Notes under the pieces: generated by a model
Told to the model about the DNA's origin: nothing
What the model saw: the letters and a program-made list of their open reading frames with translations, nothing else
Databases searched by the model: none
Origin: Microbacterium arborescens
Lineage (GTDB): Bacteria > Actinomycetota > Actinomycetes > Actinomycetales > Microbacteriaceae
Length of the DNA stretch: 64,000 nt
Assembly (NCBI RefSeq): GCF_030369635.1
Contig: NZ_CP128474.1
Location: forward strand, 2,666,001-2,730,000
Direction: 5' to 3'
Shown here: one piece after another, positions 26,707-35,673 of the stretch
Numbering within the stretch: the stretch's first letter is position 1
Layout: each line of letters opens with the position of its first letter
Made by a program: the position numbers and the translations under genes

Positions 26707-27207
26707 ATGACCAATCCCCTTGCAGACCTCATCCTCGGCTTCCAGGACCTCGTGGCCCGAATGCCCGACATCCTCCAGCCCGTCATCGTCGCCCTCGCGG
26801 GTGCGGTGCCGTTCATCGAGGGCGAGGGCGCCGCCGGCATCGGCATCATCGGCGGCATCCACCCCGTCGTCGCCGCGCTCTCCGGCGCGATCGGCAACTT
26901 CGTCTGTGTCGCCGTCGTCGTGCTCGTCGCCGCGCGCGTGCGCACCGCCGTCACCACGCGGGGCGGCGCACCCGAGAAACCGAAGTCGGCCCGCAGCGAG
27001 AAGTTCCAGAAGGCGTACCACCGCTACGGCACCCCGGGCGTGAGCCTGCTCGGCCCGCTCCTGCTGCCCACGCAGTTCACCGCCGCCGCCCTGACCGCCA
27101 CCGGGGTGCCCCCGCGCATCGTCCTCCTGTGGCAGGGAGCCGCGATCGTGATGTGGACCACGATCATCACCCTCTTCATCACCGGCGTGCTCTACGTCGC
27201 CACCTGA
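26707..27207 (+). CDS. Putative small multidrug export protein
   Basis: A 166-residue integral membrane protein of the small multidrug export family. Features are GAVPFIEGEGAAGIGIIGG near residues 32-50, several helices, GPLLLPTQFTAAALTATG, and a final helix. It has the usual family length. It is divergent from the two-component pair with a palindrome between them. Export activity is inferred from the family name; the actual substrates are not established. Confidence 0.75.
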   Translation: MTNPLADLILGFQDLVARMPDILQPVIVALAGAVPFIEGEGAAGIGIIGGIHPVVAALSGAIGNFVCVAVVVLVAARVRTAVTTRGGAPEKPKSARSEKFQKAYHRYGTPGVSLLGPLLLPTQFTAAALTATGVPPRIVLLWQGAAIVMWTTIITLFITGVLYVAT

Positions 27208-27269
27208 CACTCCCGCAACCCCCAGGCCGTATTCAGCGGCCGGCATGCCCTGGAATGCAGGATGGTGAC

Positions 27270-28964
27270 ATGACCGCCCTGGAGTCCCGCCCGTGGCTGT
27301 CGGCCTACGCCGACGGCGTCCCCGCCGAGATCGACGAGGTCACGCAGACCCTGCCGGAGATGCTGGCCGCGACCGTCGCACGGCACGGCAACCGGACCGC
27401 GCTGGAGTTCTTCGGCGCCTCGATGACCTATCGCGAGCTCGGGGCAAGCGTCGACCGGGCCGCCGAGGGGCTGCGCCGGCTCGGCGTGACCGCCGGAGAT
27501 CGGGTGGCGATCGTGCTGCCGAACTGCCCGCAGCATGTCATCGCGTTCTACGCAGCGCTCCGCCTGGGCGCGATCGTGGTCGAGCACAACCCGCTCTACA
27601 CGGCGCGCGAGCTGCGGCACCAGTTCGAGGACCACGGCGCGCGGTTCGCGATCGTGTGGGACAAGACCGTCGACACCATCGCCGACTTCCCGACCGATCT
27701 GCGCGTCGAGCGCATCATCAGCGTCGATGTCACGGAGGCGCTCCCCCGCGGCAAGCGGATGCTCCTGCGGCTGCCCGTCGCGAAGGCACGGGAGTCGCGG
27801 GCGCAGCTGACGGCGAAGCCGCGCACGAAGGACGCGCTGCCCTGGTCGCGGCTCCTCCACCGCCGCGCGGTGTCGCGGCGTGTGGCGGGGCCGAGCCTCG
27901 ACGACACCGCGCTGCTGCAGTACACCAGCGGCACCACGGGCATCCCCAAGGGCGCCGTGCTGTCGCACCGCAACCTCCGGGCGAACGCGATGCAGGGTCG
28001 CGCGTGGGTGCCGGGACTCGTCGAGGGCAACGAGACGTTCTACGGCGTTCTGCCGCTCTTCCACGCCTACGGCATGACGCTCTGCCTGACGTTCGCGATG
28101 AGCATCGGGGCGAAGCTCGTGCTGTTCCCGAAGTTCGACGTGGGCCTCATGGCGGATGCCGCGAAGAAGAGCCCGCCGACGTTCCTCCCCGCTGTGCCGC
28201 CGATCTACGACCAGCTCGCGCGTGCGGCATCCCGCGGCGCGATCGACCTCTCGCGCGTACGGTTCGCGATCTCGGGGGCGATGAGCCTGCCGGTCGCCAC
28301 GGTCCGCCGCTGGGAGGACACCACCGGGGGCCTGCTCGTCGAGGGATACGGGATGACCGAGTCCTCCCCCGTCGCGCTCGGCAATCCGATGGGCCCCTCG
28401 CGCCGTCCCGGCACCGTGGGTGTCCCGTTCCCGAGCACGGACATCCGCATCGTCGACCCCGACGACCCCTCCGTCGACCGTGAGCCGGGCGAAGAGGGCG
28501 AGCTTCTCCTGCGCGGACCACAGGTGTTCTCGGGCTACTGGCGACGCCCCGCCGAGACCGCCGATGCGCTTCTGCCCGGCGGCTGGCTGCGCACCGGCGA
28601 CATCGCCGTCGTGTCGCCCGACGGCTTCGTCTCGATCGTCGACCGCCTCAAGGAGCTCATCATCACGGGCGGGTTCAACGTCTCGCCCAGCGAGGTCGAA
28701 GACACCCTGCACGCCCACCCGGATGTCGAGGCCGCGGCCGTCGTCGCCGCCCCGCGCTCATCGGGCGGTGAGGAGGTCGTCGCCGCGGTCGTGCTGCGCG
28801 ACGGCGCCACGCTCGATGTCGAGGGTCTGCGCGACTTCTGCCGCACGCGGCTGGCGGCGTACAAGGTGCCGCGCCGGATCATCGCCGTCGACGATCTGCC
28901 CCGGTCGCTCATCGGCAAGGTGCTCCGGCGCCAGGTGCGCGAAGAGCTTCTCGCGCGCGACTGA
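27270..28964 (+). CDS. Long-chain fatty-acyl-CoA ligase / AMP-binding protein
   Basis: A 564-residue ANL-superfamily ligase that activates a carboxylic acid, probably a fatty acid, to its CoA thioester. It shows the AMP-binding P-loop YTSGTTGIPKGAVLSH, FHAYG, GYGMTESSPV, GELLLRGPQVFSGYW and WLRTGDIAV. The catalytic Lys lies in the C-terminal SLIGKVLRRQ. The ATG at 27270 was chosen because the homologous region begins there. The terminal end is 6 nt from the convergent oxidoreductase gene. Confidence 0.9.
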   Translation: MTALESRPWLSAYADGVPAEIDEVTQTLPEMLAATVARHGNRTALEFFGASMTYRELGASVDRAAEGLRRLGVTAGDRVAIVLPNCPQHVIAFYAALRLGAIVVEHNPLYTARELRHQFEDHGARFAIVWDKTVDTIADFPTDLRVERIISVDVTEALPRGKRMLLRLPVAKARESRAQLTAKPRTKDALPWSRLLHRRAVSRRVAGPSLDDTALLQYTSGTTGIPKGAVLSHRNLRANAMQGRAWVPGLVEGNETFYGVLPLFHAYGMTLCLTFAMSIGAKLVLFPKFDVGLMADAAKKSPPTFLPAVPPIYDQLARAASRGAIDLSRVRFAISGAMSLPVATVRRWEDTTGGLLVEGYGMTESSPVALGNPMGPSRRPGTVGVPFPSTDIRIVDPDDPSVDREPGEEGELLLRGPQVFSGYWRRPAETADALLPGGWLRTGDIAVVSPDGFVSIVDRLKELIITGGFNVSPSEVEDTLHAHPDVEAAAVVAAPRSSGGEEVVAAVVLRDGATLDVEGLRDFCRTRLAAYKVPRRIIAVDDLPRSLIGKVLRRQVREELLARD

Positions 28965-28969
28965 GCCTC

Positions 28970-30496
28970 TCAGCCCAGCCGCCGCAGGCCCGTCGAGGCG
29001 GGGCCCTCGATGCGCTCGCCGTCGGGGGTGAACCGTGATGCGTGCAGAGGGCAGTCCCACGTGCACTCGAGGTCGTTCCACTCGAGCACGCCGCCGAGGT
29101 GCGGGCAGATCGCGCTGACCGCCCGCGTCTGACCGTCGACCGTCGAGACGCCCACAGGCCGGGCATGATGCTGCGCTACGGTGCCCTGGCCCTCTGCCGG
29201 CTGCTCGACCGGCGTGGATCGCGTCGCCGCGCCGACCCAGCCGCGCGCAGCGGCGGCCCCGACCTTCGCGTTCTCCGTCGCGCCGCGAGCGAGGTCGGCA
29301 GGAACCGTGAGGCGCGTGCCGATGACCGTCATCCATGTCGGGCGCTCGCGCATCTTCTCGCCGCGCAGCTCGCTGGCGATGCGCAACGCGGCAGCGGGTG
29401 CGTTGGTCAACCCCCACTTGGCGTAGCCGGTCGCGAACCGCACGCGCCCGAGCGAGCGGGGCATCACCCCGATGAACGGCACGAGGTTGTGCGAGGTGTA
29501 GTCCTGCGCCGACCAGCGGTGGGTCTCCGTCCCCACGGGGAACGTCTCCCGCGCCCACGTGACGAGCTCCTCGAGCATCGCCAGCTCGCTCTCGACTCGG
29601 CCGACCGGGTGACCGGCGCCGCCGACGATCAGCTGCGGCGCCGCATCCGTTCCGCCGCCCGCGCCGTCGGCGGCCGTCACGGTGCGCACCGACCGGGTCG
29701 GGCTGTCGGCCGAGAGGTACATGCCGTCGGGTACCTCGCCCTCGAGGTCGAACGAGACGCACGCCGACCGCATCCCGCTCACCTTCGCGAAGTACAGTCC
29801 GCGATCGGTGAGGGGCGCCCCCGTGGCCAGCACGATCTTCGCGGCGAACAGCGTGCCGGCCTCGGTGTCGACCCGGGGCCGCGGCACGACCCGCACGCGC
29901 CGCACCGCCGTGTTCAGATGCAGCCGGCCGCCGGCGGCGACGAACGCGGTCGCCAGTGCCGTCAACAGGCTCATCGGGTCGATCGCGCGCTGATCGTCCA
30001 GGGCGACGGCGCTGACCATGCGGACGGGACCGGCCGCGAGCTCCTCGGGACCGGCGAGACGCACGGCGAGGCCCGCTTCACGGGCCGCGCGGTACTCCTC
30101 CGTCACCGACGCCACGCCGTCGGCACCGTGAGCGTAGGTGTACGCGGTGCGGACGGTCGTCGAGACACCGAGCTCGTCGGCAGCACGGGTGATCCACTCG
30201 AAGCCGTCGCGGTTCGCGTCGGCGTAGGCACGGACGAGGGATGCCGGGTGATGCCGGCGCAACGACGACAGCGTCGTGCCCTGCAGCAGCGAGATCTTGC
30301 CGGTGTTCGAGCCCGACGCGAGTTCGCCGATGCCGCCGCGCTCGACGATCGCGACATCCATGCCGCTGCGGACGAGCTCGAGCGCGGTCGCGAGCCCGGT
30401 CAGCCCTGCCCCGACGATGACGACATCGTGACGCTGCCCCGGTTCGAACGGCGTTCCGGTGGGCGCGGACACATCGGTCTTCCACAGCGGCGTCAT
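28970..30496 (-). CDS. FAD-dependent oxidoreductase with C-terminal Rieske domain
   Basis: A 508-residue two-domain enzyme. The N-terminal DAO-type FAD domain has VVIVGAGLTGLATALEL (dinucleotide-binding) and residues typical of glycine-oxidase-like proteins; the C-terminal Rieske domain binds a 2Fe-2S cluster through CPHLGG and CPLHASRF. This fusion is known in actinobacteria and bacilli, but its substrate is not established. The ATG at 30494-30496 lies 61 nt from the divergent TetR gene, which may control it. Confidence 0.88.
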   Translation of the reverse strand: MTPLWKTDVSAPTGTPFEPGQRHDVVIVGAGLTGLATALELVRSGMDVAIVERGGIGELASGSNTGKISLLQGTTLSSLRRHHPASLVRAYADANRDGFEWITRAADELGVSTTVRTAYTYAHGADGVASVTEEYRAAREAGLAVRLAGPEELAAGPVRMVSAVALDDQRAIDPMSLLTALATAFVAAGGRLHLNTAVRRVRVVPRPRVDTEAGTLFAAKIVLATGAPLTDRGLYFAKVSGMRSACVSFDLEGEVPDGMYLSADSPTRSVRTVTAADGAGGGTDAAPQLIVGGAGHPVGRVESELAMLEELVTWARETFPVGTETHRWSAQDYTSHNLVPFIGVMPRSLGRVRFATGYAKWGLTNAPAAALRIASELRGEKMRERPTWMTVIGTRLTVPADLARGATENAKVGAAAARGWVGAATRSTPVEQPAEGQGTVAQHHARPVGVSTVDGQTRAVSAICPHLGGVLEWNDLECTWDCPLHASRFTPDGERIEGPASTGLRRLG

Positions 30497-30537
30497 GCCC
30501 GCAGTCAACGCCGCGCACCGGACGGCGACAAGCGACT

Positions 30538-30544
30538 TGACACT
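30538..30544. promoter_or_regulatory. TGACACT half-site before the tetR gene
   Basis: TGACACT lies 13 nt before the regulator start and equals the half-site of the palindrome at 31244-31256. It may allow autoregulation of the TetR gene and control of the divergent oxidoreductase. Confidence 0.3.
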
Positions 30545-30557
30545 AGGCTCGGTGCCC

Positions 30558-31223
30558 ATGACCGAGGCCTCCCGCACCCCCGGCGACCCCCTCGTGGCCG
30601 CGGCCGTCGCCCTGTTCGACGAGCAGGGATATGAACGCACCTCGGTCGACGACATCGCTCGGGCGGGCGGTCTGTCGCGATCGACGTTCTTCCGGCAATA
30701 CGGCGGCAAGGACGATGTGGTCTTCGCCGACCACGACGTCGCTATCGCGGCGCTGCGCGAGCTGCTCGAGACGACGGACGAGACCCCGTGGCGCGCGGTG
30801 TGCGATGCCGCGCTCGCAGCTTTCGACCACTTCGCCGCCGACGTCGAGCTCGCCCGGCGGCGATACCGCGTGGTGCGCGGCGTCCCGGCGCTGCGCGACC
30901 GCGAGATCGTCATGGTCTTCCGCTACGAACGGCTGTTCGGCGATCATCTGCGTGCGCGTCTGCCCGAGCTCGATGCCGCCGAGCTCGTCGGCTTCAGCGC
31001 GGCCGTGACCGCCGTCCACAATCACGTCCTGCGCCGCTTGCTCCGCGGCGATGACACGGTCAACCGGCTCACGGTCCACGCCGCGCTCGATGATCTGCTG
31101 CGTCGGTTCGGGGTGCATCCGGACGGCGAGCCTCCGGCCGACGAGGACGTCGTCGTCGCCGTCTTCCCTCGCCGGATGCCGCTCGCGGAGGTCACCCGCC
31201 GCATCCGGTCCGAGCTCTCCTGA
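30558..31223 (+). CDS. TetR-family transcriptional regulator
   Basis: A 221-residue regulator with an N-terminal HTH (about 20-60: TSVDDIARAGGLSRSTFFRQY) and a ligand-binding C-terminal half of no recognised subfamily. The chosen ATG (MTEASRTP) places the HTH at the usual distance from the start. It is divergent from the FAD-Rieske gene and 55 nt before an acyl-CoA dehydrogenase. A CoA ester or fatty acid is a plausible ligand, from context only. Confidence 0.9.
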   Translation: MTEASRTPGDPLVAAAVALFDEQGYERTSVDDIARAGGLSRSTFFRQYGGKDDVVFADHDVAIAALRELLETTDETPWRAVCDAALAAFDHFAADVELARRRYRVVRGVPALRDREIVMVFRYERLFGDHLRARLPELDAAELVGFSAAVTAVHNHVLRRLLRGDDTVNRLTVHAALDDLLRRFGVHPDGEPPADEDVVVAVFPRRMPLAEVTRRIRSELS

Positions 31224-31242
31224 CCGACCCCGGGCGCCGGCG

Positions 31243-31256
31243 TGACACTCAGTGTC
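31243..31256. promoter_or_regulatory. Palindromic operator before the acyl-CoA dehydrogenase gene
   Basis: GACACT-C-AGTGTC is a perfect 6-bp-arm palindrome 22 nt upstream of the dehydrogenase start. Its TGACACT arm recurs before the adjacent tetR gene, which supports it as the TetR operator. Confidence 0.5.
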
Positions 31257-31278
31257 GTTCGGGGTGATACTGGATGCC

Positions 31279-32526
31279 ATGAGCGATGAAGCCGACCGTG
31301 ACCTCGACGCACTCCCCGGCGAGCGCGTCGCCTCGTACGCCCTGACGGGCCGCCGCGACACCGACTACTACGGCGTCTTCGCCGACGTCGACGACGCCGA
31401 CCGCGCCGCGTGGGACCGCGCCCGCACGTTCGTCGACGAGGTCGGCGACCGGATGCAGCGCGCCTGGGACACCGCGACCTACCCGCTCGACCTCGTCCGC
31501 CGCATGGGCGAGCTCGACCTCTTCGTCGACGGGATCGACCACCCGGGTCTCACGCGCATCACCCCGCTGGGCGCCGGCCTGGTGAATATGGAGATCTCGC
31601 GCGGCGACGGCTCGCTCGGCACGGCGCAGGCCGTCCAAGGCGGGCTCGCGCTGCGCACCCTGGCCCTGTTCGGGTCTCCTGACCAGCAGAAGCGCTGGTT
31701 GCGGCCGCTCGCCGGGGGCGAGGTTCTGGGTAGTTTCGCGCTCACCGAGCCGGACCACGGCTCGGATTCGGTCTCGCTCGAGACCGTCGCCCGCCGCGAG
31801 GGCGACGAGTGGGTGCTCCGCGGAGCCAAGAAGTGGATCGGCAATGGGGCGTCGGGCGGCATCACGTTCGTCTGGGCACGCGTCGACGACGAGGGCGATG
31901 AGCTGCACGGTTCCGTGCGCTGCTTCCTCGTCGAGCAGGACCGCCCCGGTTACACCGGCACCGTCATCGCGGGCAAGGCGTCGCTGCGCGGCATCCACCA
32001 GGCGCATGTCGCGCTGCGCGACGTGCGGCTTCCGGCCGACGCCGTCCTCGCGGGCACGCGATCGTTCCGGGATGCCTCGACGGTCCTCTACGCCACCCGT
32101 TCGGGCGTCGCGTGGTCTGCGCTGGGACACGCGACCGCCTGCTACGAGGCGGCGGTCACCTATGCCGGCGAGCGCATCCAGTTCGGTCGGCCGCTCGCCC
32201 GCTCGCAGATGGTGCAGGAACGCCTCACGCAGATGCTCGACGAGCTCACCGCGATGCAGCTCTACTGCCGCCGGCTCGCCGACCTCGAAACGACCGGCGG
32301 CCTGCGGCCGACCCAGGCGTCGCTGGCGAAATACCACAACACCCGGGCCGCGCGACGGATCGCGCAGACCGCGCGCGACCTCCTCGGAGGCAACGGCATC
32401 CTGCTCGAGAACGGGGTCATGCAGCACATGGCCGACATCGAGGCGATCCACACCTACGAGGGCACGGAGAGCGTCCAGGCGCTCCTGCTGGGCCGCGACA
32501 TCACCGGAGTCGGCGCGTTCACCTGA
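31279..32526 (+). CDS. Acyl-CoA dehydrogenase (glutaryl-CoA dehydrogenase-like)
   Basis: A 415-residue FAD enzyme that oxidises an acyl-CoA to the enoyl-CoA. It has FALTEPDHGSDS and the KKWIGNG loop of the flavin site. The putative catalytic Glu is E394 in IHTYEGTESVQALLLGRDI, the arrangement found in the glutaryl-CoA/medium-chain branch. The start at 31279 is preceded by a weak ribosome site. Its 3' end overlaps the convergent gene by 8 nt. Confidence 0.9.
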   Translation: MSDEADRDLDALPGERVASYALTGRRDTDYYGVFADVDDADRAAWDRARTFVDEVGDRMQRAWDTATYPLDLVRRMGELDLFVDGIDHPGLTRITPLGAGLVNMEISRGDGSLGTAQAVQGGLALRTLALFGSPDQQKRWLRPLAGGEVLGSFALTEPDHGSDSVSLETVARREGDEWVLRGAKKWIGNGASGGITFVWARVDDEGDELHGSVRCFLVEQDRPGYTGTVIAGKASLRGIHQAHVALRDVRLPADAVLAGTRSFRDASTVLYATRSGVAWSALGHATACYEAAVTYAGERIQFGRPLARSQMVQERLTQMLDELTAMQLYCRRLADLETTGGLRPTQASLAKYHNTRAARRIAQTARDLLGGNGILLENGVMQHMADIEAIHTYEGTESVQALLLGRDITGVGAFT

Positions 32527-33508
32527 CCCGCCGCGCGCGTCGGCGCACGAAGATACTCACCACGAGCGCGATGATCCCCGCCCCCAGCGCGACGACGGCG
32601 ATCGACGACCACGCCACGGCCGGCGTCGAGAACCCCGCGGATGCCGCTTCGGGCAGCGGCACGCGATCGTCGCCGAGCGACACCGGGGTGACGGTGATCT
32701 CGCCGGCGGCGAAGAACAGCGGCGCGAGCGGCAGCTCGATGCGCTGCGTCGCCGTGCCGCCGGGCAGCACCTCGAACGCCGCGGCGGTCCCGCCCCCGGG
32801 CATGAGCCCCAGCGGGCCCGCAGCATCGGCGGCGACGCTCGCCCCGAACCGGACGTTGCCGGTGTTGGTCACGCGGTACTCGACCGTCAGGGTGCCGGGA
32901 GCGAAGGGGATCCACGAGGGCGTGAAGCTCGCCGCGGCAGCGTCGACGCTGAGCATCGGAGCGATCTCGCCGGCGACCTGCAGATGCACGCGCACGCCGA
33001 CACGGTGCGTCACCGTGACCCCCGACTCCGCGGCACTGAGGCCCACGACGATCCCGGCCGGGTGATCCCCCGGCGTCGCATCCGCCGGCACCGTGATCGT
33101 GACGGGGAGCACCCGGGTCTCGCCCGCGGCGAGCGCGAGGCCGTCGCCGTCGACCCCACCGACGTCGATCCAGGCTCCGCCGGCCGCCGGATCGTCGGCA
33201 CGGACGTCGTACGCGCCGTCGGCGCCCACGACACCGTCGCCGGCGGCGACGGTGAACACGGCGGCCTCTCTCGAGTGATTGGTGACCGCGATGGCATCGG
33301 TGATCGCGCCGCCCGGGTCGATCGTGTGGCGCAGTGACACCCTGCCGTCGGGACCGGCGGCGTCGGCGGGGACGACCCCCCACTCGATCGTGGGCGGCTC
33401 CGGCGCCGCGGCCGATGCCGGGACGACGGTGAGCGATGCGGATGCCGTGAGCGCGGCGAGCACGCCTGCTGCCAGCAGCACGGCACGGATGAGGAGGACG
33501 CGGGGCAT
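32519..33508 (-). CDS. DUF916-like WxL/peptidoglycan-binding surface protein
   Basis: A 329-residue exported membrane-anchored protein. A signal peptide (about 1-34, ending SASA/ASAA) is followed by two Ig-like beta domains. The first includes LRHTIDPGGAITDAIAVTNHS and PGDHPAGIVVGL, the pattern of DUF916 proteins that pair with WxL proteins. A C-terminal helix (about 295-320) and RRRARR tail anchor it. It lies 75 nt downstream of the phosphatase gene on the same strand, so they are probably cotranscribed. GGAGA precedes the ATG. Confidence 0.75.
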   Translation of the reverse strand: MPRVLLIRAVLLAAGVLAALTASASLTVVPASAAAPEPPTIEWGVVPADAAGPDGRVSLRHTIDPGGAITDAIAVTNHSREAAVFTVAAGDGVVGADGAYDVRADDPAAGGAWIDVGGVDGDGLALAAGETRVLPVTITVPADATPGDHPAGIVVGLSAAESGVTVTHRVGVRVHLQVAGEIAPMLSVDAAAASFTPSWIPFAPGTLTVEYRVTNTGNVRFGASVAADAAGPLGLMPGGGTAAAFEVLPGGTATQRIELPLAPLFFAAGEITVTPVSLGDDRVPLPEAASAGFSTPAVAWSSIAVVALGAGIIALVVSIFVRRRARRVR

Positions 33509-33583
33509 GAGGTCTCCGGTGAGCTGGGGGCGGGGACGGGCCGAAGCCCGCCCCCGCCGATGCATCGATGTCGCGTGGACCGG

Positions 33584-35455
33584 TCAGTCCTGCGCGAACA
33601 GGGTGAGCGTGATCTCGCTGCCGTAACGGCCGCCGGCAGCGTGTGCGGGAACCGTCAGATCCAGATCGGCGCCGACCACCGTCGTTCCCACACGCGACGT
33701 CCGGTCGGCGGCGGCGAGCGTCGCAGGCGAGTCGAGCGTCGCCCGGCCGCCCGCGGCGGCGCCCGACTCGGACCGGACGATGCGCGGCGCCCACGCGAGG
33801 TTCTCCGCCGCCAGCGTGCGATTGCCGGCCACGAAGTCCGTCGCCGATCCCGCGAGTGTCCAGCCGCGTCCCTGGGCGCGGACCTCGTTGCGCGTGTCGG
33901 CGACCGTCACGAGCGGCATCGTCGCATCCAGCTTCGCCCCGGAGCCGCCGAACGCGACGCGCTCGCCGTGTCCGGCGACGCTGAGGCTGAGCGCACCGTC
34001 CGCCGGCTGGCCCGAGATGGCGGCCTCGAGTGCGACGGCATCGGCCGAGCTCCGTTCCCCGTGCCCGAGGAAGTCGAAGATGGTCTCGCCGATCGCGGTG
34101 TTGTCGAGATAGGCGCCGCGGACGACATCCCACTGGTCGGCCCGCGCTTCGAGCGCTTCAGCCCCGGCACCCTTGGCGAAGAGCGGGACGAGCGCGTTCG
34201 TGTGTCCGCCCGAGTGCCACGTCAGGTCGGGGAGCTGCCCCGCCGTTCCCGTCATCGGCGTCCACCCGGTCTCCGGCCCGGACCCTGCACCGGCGAGATA
34301 GCCGGTCTCATGGTCGGCGGTGACGACGACGAGCGTCTCGTCCCAGCTGCTGTTCTCCTCGACCCACGACTCGACGGCCTCGACGGCGTCGTTGAAGGCG
34401 ATCTGCTCCTCGATGAGGCGGGTGGTCTGGTTCGCATGGCCGGCCCAGTCGACCGCGCCGCCCTCGACCATGAGGAAGAAGCCCTCGTCACCCGTGTCGA
34501 GAACGTTCAGCGCCCCGCGGGCGAGGGTGTCGAGGTCGGGCACGTCGTTAGCCGGATCGGTGTACGGCGGCGCGGCGTCGTTCGCCAGTCCGGGGCGGTT
34601 GTACTGCAGGGTCTCGGCGACCTGCGCGAGACCGAACACCTTGTCGGGAGTGGCGGTTCCGGCGGCGAGAGCTTCGAAGTCGGCCTTGTCGTCGATGAAG
34701 CTGAAGGGCGTCGCTCCGGTCGAGAGGCGCTCGTAGTCGGTCTGCGCGATCCATGTCCAATCGGCCGGACGAGGCTCGTGGGCGTCGGTGTACATCGGGT
34801 GACCGCCACCCATGAGGACGTCCACGCCGCTGTCGATCATCTCGGTCGCGAGGCCCTGGTAGTCGTTGCGGTCGGCGTTGTGGGCGATGAAGCCCGCGGG
34901 AGTGGCGTGGTTGAAGGGCACGGAGGTGACGAGCCCGACCTTCTTGCCCACCTCCTGCGCCTGCTCGCCCACGGTGAGCAGGCGATCGCCGCCGGGCTCG
35001 AAGCCGAGGGTCCCGTTGTTCGTCTTCACACCGGTTCCGAGCGCCGTGCCCGCTGCGGCGGAGTCGGTGGCGCCAGAAGCGACCCAGCCGAAGTCTCCCC
35101 ATGCCTTCTCGGTGACGTACTCCGCCCGGCCCGATGCCGAGTAGTGCGACTGGGCGACCTGGACGGGCCAGGTCTCGTAGACCTGACCGGGCGTTGCCAC
35201 CCCGTGCGCGATCGCTCCGGTCCCGGGATCGACGGTGACCTGATGCGCGCTCGTGCCATGCTCGTACAGACTCGCGGCGTCGAACTGGTTGTAGCCCGCG
35301 CCATCCGAGATCATCAGGATGACGTTCTTCGGAACGGATGCCGCGTCGGCATCGGCTGCGCTCGCGACGACGGCCGGGGCCGACGCGAGAACGAGACCGG
35401 CGACGACGCTCGCCGCGGTCAGGGTGCAGGCGCGCGTGTGCGCTCTCCGGTGCAT
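33584..35455 (-). CDS. Secreted alkaline phosphatase with C-terminal WxL-like domain
   Basis: A 623-residue secreted phosphomonoesterase. After a signal peptide (about 1-34) the PhoA-type core shows ILMISDGAGYN, ASGATDSAAAGTALGTG with the nucleophilic Ser, HATPAGF, TADHETG and HSGGHTN metal ligands. Residues about 490-623 form an extra beta-rich tail with TVADTRNEV, a W532-T-L motif, and the closing strand GSEITLTLFAQD, like the WxL cell-wall-binding domain. The downstream gene encodes a DUF916-type partner. The ATG at 35455 has AGAGGA upstream; longer in-frame starts would add a non-signal extension. Confidence 0.85.
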   Translation of the reverse strand: MHRRAHTRACTLTAASVVAGLVLASAPAVVASAADADAASVPKNVILMISDGAGYNQFDAASLYEHGTSAHQVTVDPGTGAIAHGVATPGQVYETWPVQVAQSHYSASGRAEYVTEKAWGDFGWVASGATDSAAAGTALGTGVKTNNGTLGFEPGGDRLLTVGEQAQEVGKKVGLVTSVPFNHATPAGFIAHNADRNDYQGLATEMIDSGVDVLMGGGHPMYTDAHEPRPADWTWIAQTDYERLSTGATPFSFIDDKADFEALAAGTATPDKVFGLAQVAETLQYNRPGLANDAAPPYTDPANDVPDLDTLARGALNVLDTGDEGFFLMVEGGAVDWAGHANQTTRLIEEQIAFNDAVEAVESWVEENSSWDETLVVVTADHETGYLAGAGSGPETGWTPMTGTAGQLPDLTWHSGGHTNALVPLFAKGAGAEALEARADQWDVVRGAYLDNTAIGETIFDFLGHGERSSADAVALEAAISGQPADGALSLSVAGHGERVAFGGSGAKLDATMPLVTVADTRNEVRAQGRGWTLAGSATDFVAGNRTLAAENLAWAPRIVRSESGAAAGGRATLDSPATLAAADRTSRVGTTVVGADLDLTVPAHAAGGRYGSEITLTLFAQD

Positions 35456-35673
35456 GGAGATCCTCTTTCGTATCTGGGGGGGGTGCGAAAGCCGCCGCGT
35501 TGCGGGCGGCACCTCCACGGTCGTCGGCGGGGGTGGCCGCGCGGCGACCTCCCGGCGACGCGACGGTGAACGAGAGCAGCCGCGGAGGTGACCGCCGCAG
35601 CCCGGCACTGTCGCACGTGCCCCACGAACGCAACCCCGGGTCATCGTCGTCGCCGTCCGCTACCGTCGTCGTC

